A DNA stretch of 7,156 nucleotides, taken from NCBI GenBank assembly GCA_964368425.1, contig CAYJAP010000037.1, positions 1-7,156 on the forward strand. Reading direction: 5' to 3'. The notes under the pieces are model-generated. The model had not been told where the DNA came from. It saw nothing but the letters and a program-made list of their open reading frames with translations, and ran no database searches. Position 1 is the stretch's first letter; each line of letters begins with the position of its first letter. Shown piece by piece: positions 5,531 through 7,156 of this stretch. A program made the translations under genes and the position numbers. The stretch comes from CAYJAP01 sp964368425 (GTDB lineage Bacteria > Bacillota > Clostridia > Christensenellales > UBA1242).

Positions 5531-6202
5531 ATGGAACAAAATATAAGAATAAAAAAGAAACGTGAATTTTCAAAAGGTGAAGAAATTTTCAACGCAGTAA
5601 CACATATTGTTGGCGCGAGTTTTGCCATAGTTGCTACTGTATTGCTAATTGTTTATGCCTCTTTTTCGGGTGTGCATATGAAGATATTAAGTTCCGTTAT
5701 TTATGGAATTAGTATGATAATATTATTTGTCATGAGTTCTATATATCATTTTCTAAGACGCAACAAAGCAAAACGTGTATTTAGAGTTTTTGACCACTGT
5801 TCAATATTTATTTTAATTGCGGGCACGTACACCCCTTATTGTTTAGTCACGTTGTATGATTCAATCTGGGGCATAATCTTACTATCTTTAATTTGGGTAT
5901 TTGCAGTTTTAGGCGTAACGTTCAATGCTATAAACATGCACGATAAGCGCATAAAAACATTTTCTCAAATTTGTTATCTTTTAATGGGCTGGTGTGTAGT
6001 AATCGCTATTGTACCATTACTAGAAACATTACCCCTTGCTGGATTTATTTGGCTTTTACTTGGTGGACTTATGTACACGGGCGGAATTATTTTCTTTGCA
6101 CTTGGCAGAAAAGTTAAATATTTTCACCCAATTTGGCACTTGTTTGTACTACTAGGGTGTGTTTTCCAATTTATCAGCATTTTCTTTTATGTTATTAATT
6201 AG
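5531..6202 (+). CDS. trhA: PAQR/hemolysin III family membrane protein TrhA
   Basis: Integral membrane protein of the hemolysin III/PAQR superfamily. Bacterial members are linked to membrane fluidity and energy homeostasis; the name hemolysin is historical. The protein has 223 residues and about seven hydrophobic segments after a Lys/Arg-rich N-terminus. The family metal-site pattern is complete: GEEIFNAVTH (16-25), SSIYH with Ser69 and His73, FDHCSIFILIAGTYTPY (87-103) with Asp88, and HPIWH with His199 and His203 near the C-terminus. The ATG at 5531 is chosen because AGAGGTGG precedes it. An in-frame TTG at 5498 would add 11 residues, but it overlaps the -10 promoter element. It is the only plus-strand gene; its terminator at 6288-6308 lies beyond that of the converging tRNA gene. 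Confidence 0.93.
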   Translation: MEQNIRIKKKREFSKGEEIFNAVTHIVGASFAIVATVLLIVYASFSGVHMKILSSVIYGISMIILFVMSSIYHFLRRNKAKRVFRVFDHCSIFILIAGTYTPYCLVTLYDSIWGIILLSLIWVFAVLGVTFNAINMHDKRIKTFSQICYLLMGWCVVIAIVPLLETLPLAGFIWLLLGGLMYTGGIIFFALGRKVKYFHPIWHLFVLLGCVFQFISIFFYVIN

Positions 6203-6231
6203 ACGTAGCAACCGAATATATTGCCCGTCGT

Positions 6232-6266
6232 AAAAAAAAATTGCCAGACAACAAATGTGTGACAAT
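6232..6266 (-). terminator. Intrinsic terminator of tRNA-Lys
   Basis: On the minus strand, a hairpin of 27 bases (6266-6240) has a 7-bp outer stem ATTGTCA/TGGCAAT (with one T-G wobble), one C-C mismatch, a 3-bp inner stem ACA/TGT and a 5-base loop. It runs into nine T in total. It lies about 72 bases beyond the encoded CCA, within the trhA 3' transcript region. Confidence 0.82.
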
Positions 6267-6287
6267 TGACTTTCGTAATTTCGTGAC

Positions 6288-6308
6288 TCGGTTATAAACC
6301 GATTTTTT
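6288..6308 (+). terminator. Intrinsic terminator of trhA
   Basis: TCGGTT and AACCGA (6288-6293 and 6297-6302) form a 6-bp stem with an ATA loop, followed directly by TTTTTT at 6303-6308. It lies 86 bases after the trhA stop. On the other strand the hairpin has no T run, so it should act only on plus-strand transcripts. Confidence 0.83.
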
Positions 6309-6337
6309 GACGAGCATTACTTGTGTAGATTTAAACT

Positions 6338-6413
6338 TGGTACTCCCGCGGGGACTCGAACCCCGGACCCACTGATTAAGAGTCAGTTGCTCTACCAACT
6401 GAGCTACGGAAGC
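6338..6413 (-). tRNA. tRNA-Lys (anticodon CTT)
   Basis: Transfer RNA reading AAG lysine codons. All four arms are visible on the minus strand: acceptor GCTTCCG/CGGGAGT, D stem GCTC/GAGC, anticodon stem ACTGA/TCAGT around the loop CTCTTAA (anticodon CTT at 6380-6378), a 5-base variable loop and T stem CGGGG/CCCCG around TTCGAGT. Discriminator A (6341) is followed by an encoded CCA (6340-6338). The acceptor stem contains two G-U wobbles: G1-U72 at the very end and U4-G69. The gene stands alone, with its own consensus promoter (6483-6511) and terminator (6232-6266). Confidence 0.96.
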
Positions 6414-6449
6414 ATGTATCGTTTTACGCATAAAATCTTTCTTTAGAAT

Positions 6450-6482
6450 AAAAAAGACTGTTTATGTCTTTAAAACAGTCTT
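6450..6482 (-). terminator. Intrinsic terminator downstream of the 91-residue protein gene
   Basis: On the minus strand, AAGACTGTTT and AAACAGTCTT (6482-6473 and 6463-6454) form a perfect 10-bp stem around a 9-base loop, and the stem end plus tail gives six T. It lies 98 bases after the stop of the preceding gene. Its 5' arm directly abuts the -10 box of the tRNA promoter, so the tRNA transcript starts inside that arm. Confidence 0.75.
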
Positions 6483-6511
6483 ATTATATAATTACCTTCT
6501 TCTTTTGTCAA
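6483..6511 (-). promoter_or_regulatory. Perfect-consensus sigma-A promoter of tRNA-Lys
   Basis: On the minus strand, TTGACA (6506-6511), a 17-base spacer and TATAAT (6483-6488) match the sigma-A consensus in all twelve positions and in spacing. The predicted start is near 6476, giving a precursor with about 60 bases before the mature tRNA 5' end. Such strength is expected for a stable RNA gene. Confidence 0.92.
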
Positions 6512-6579
6512 CATTATGGATAAAAATTATAATTTATTTCCTATCTTTTGTCCAATTTTTAGAGATTCGCATAATACAT

Positions 6580-6855
6580 CTATATACATTCTTTTTCTAA
6601 CACCTCACAAGGTTGTTTATCCGCTATGTAATATTCGATACTACTTTTAACAACTGTTAACATTCTACCTAGAGAATTGAGTTTATGATAGCTTTTTATA
6701 ACTCTCTGCGGTATCGCCGCGTGATCCTTCTGTAAAATTGCGGAGCATGTTTTTTCAATTTTGAGCTGCAGTTTATCAGCTTTAAGTAATAAGTCGAAAT
6801 ATAAATTTAGTTGTTCGATACATTGGTCATCATTTTTTATTAGTTTTATTTTCAT
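6580..6855 (-). CDS. Hypothetical 91-residue protein
   Basis: I do not recognise this protein. It has 91 residues, starts MKIKLIKNDDQC, and is rich in Lys, Leu and Ile with a pattern that predicts mostly alpha-helix: one stretch about 13-43, then about 50-79 after the AAIP turn (46-49). There is no signal peptide or membrane segment. Four cysteines (12, 37, 83, 90) are scattered, with no zinc-ribbon spacing. It is very likely real: the ATG at 6853-6855 has a strong AGGAGG ribosome site 4 bases upstream, a TTGAAA-18-TATAAT promoter precedes it, and a terminator follows. Size and predicted helicity would fit a small regulator or adaptor, but nothing in the sequence or neighbourhood shows a function. 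Confidence 0.78.
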   Translation of the reverse strand: MKIKLIKNDDQCIEQLNLYFDLLLKADKLQLKIEKTCSAILQKDHAAIPQRVIKSYHKLNSLGRMLTVVKSSIEYYIADKQPCEVLEKECI

Positions 6856-6895
6856 GTCCCCTCCTCTTTTTGTTTCGCAATTATCTTGCTAAATT

Positions 6896-6925
6896 ATTAT
6901 AAAACACTCGTGCAACTTTTTTCAA
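6896..6925 (-). promoter_or_regulatory. Promoter of the 91-residue protein gene
   Basis: On the minus strand, TTGAAA (6920-6925), an 18-base spacer and a perfect TATAAT (6896-6901) stand about 40 bases before the start codon, leaving a leader of roughly 34 bases that contains the AGGAGG site. Confidence 0.75.
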
Positions 6926-7104
6926 TAGCCACAGCCACCAAAATGCACAAAAAAGAGACTTAGACGATATATTTTCACAATACAAGACATAAAAAACATA
7001 TTTGCGACAATCTTCTTATCTGTGAAAAACATATAAATAAAATTTATAATGTAGAAATCTTGCATTTTATTAACATTAGTTTATAAATTACAGTTTAAAA
7101 GAAT
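6926..7104. other. AT-rich intergenic stretch without a visible gene
   Basis: No open reading frame with a ribosome site, RNA gene or riboswitch fold is visible here on either strand. The one regularity is an 8-bp inverted repeat, TTTTCACA at 6972-6979 and TGTGAAAA at 7021-7028, 41 bases apart, which lies upstream of the promoter of the 91-residue protein gene. It could be chance. Confidence 0.5.
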
Positions 7105-7128
7105 AAAAAACAGCTATAATAGCTGTTT
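7105..7128 (-). terminator. Intrinsic terminator of a gene beyond the right edge
   Basis: On the minus strand, AAACAGCTA and TAGCTGTTT (7128-7120 and 7116-7108) form a perfect 9-bp stem with a TTA loop, and the stem end plus tail gives six T. No gene within the window would use it, so a minus-strand gene should end a short way past 7156. Confidence 0.8.
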
Positions 7129-7156
7129 GACTATATATTTAATATTTTTAATATAA

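Noticed and set aside
6195..6431. Minus-strand reading frame of 78 codons containing SVAQLVEQLTLNQWVRGSSP
   Set aside because: This is the well-known false protein made by translating through a tRNA gene; it spans tRNA-Lys at 6338-6413 and two terminators.
5411..6915. The 8-mer CACGAGTG present at about 5413-5420 (plus) and 6903-6910 (minus)
   Set aside because: Only eight bases are shared, the flanks differ, and the sites have different positions relative to genes; no repeat family is supported.
6972..7028. Inverted repeat TTTTCACA/TGTGAAAA with 41 bases between
   Set aside because: The arms are short and A/T-dominated with a wide spacer, so it is not convincing as a hairpin, mobile-element end or operator.
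1..7156. Search for CRISPR repeats, insertion sequences, phage genes, toxin-antitoxin pairs or defence genes
   Set aside because: No repeated spacer pattern, transposase, integrase or paired toxin-like genes were seen; the gene content is ordinary chromosomal.

Overview
The window is a low-GC, AT-rich stretch that looks like a member of the Firmicutes (Bacillota), most probably a Clostridia-like lineage. The main reasons are: ribosomal protein L27 carries a short N-terminal extension of the type removed by the protease Prp, and prp sits between rplU and rpmA; an OGG1-type 8-oxoguanine glycosylase is present, as in some clostridia; several genes have strong AGGAGG-type ribosome sites; and promoters match the sigma-A consensus. 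No mobile element, phage gene, CRISPR array or toxin-antitoxin pair is visible. This is mainly chromosomal housekeeping DNA, and I did not find a convincing undescribed system. The most interesting material is regulatory architecture.

Layout. Almost everything is on the minus strand, so transcription runs right to left; only trhA is on the plus strand. Right to left: a terminator at 7105-7128 belongs to a gene outside the window. A 91-residue protein of unknown function (6580-6855) follows, with its own good promoter. A tRNA-Lys(CTT) gene (6338-6413) has a perfect-consensus promoter that overlaps the preceding terminator. The plus-strand membrane protein gene trhA (5531-6202) converges on the tRNA gene, and the two terminators are interleaved. 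A GNAT acetyltransferase (4769-5266) diverges from trhA. A class I SAM methyltransferase (3882-4646) follows and ends in a clear terminator.

The left half is core metabolism and translation: alr (alanine racemase, D-alanine for peptidoglycan), then rsmD (16S rRNA guanine methylation) with a terminator over its stop codon. Next is a textbook promoter, a structured leader that probably autoregulates, and the tightly packed rplU-prp-rpmA operon, in which the protease gene lies between the two ribosomal protein genes and overlaps its substrate gene rpmA. A hairpin terminator separates rpmA from ogg, a DNA repair glycosylase whose gene occupies the place where obg often sits in Firmicutes.

Recurring oddity: rsmD and alr lack a recognisable Shine-Dalgarno site. 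In ogg, rsmD, alr and the methyltransferase gene, a TATAAT-like hexamer lies only 4-15 bases before the start codon, which suggests leaderless or very short-leader transcripts. The genes rplU, rpmA, trhA and the 91-residue protein instead have strong ribosome binding sites.
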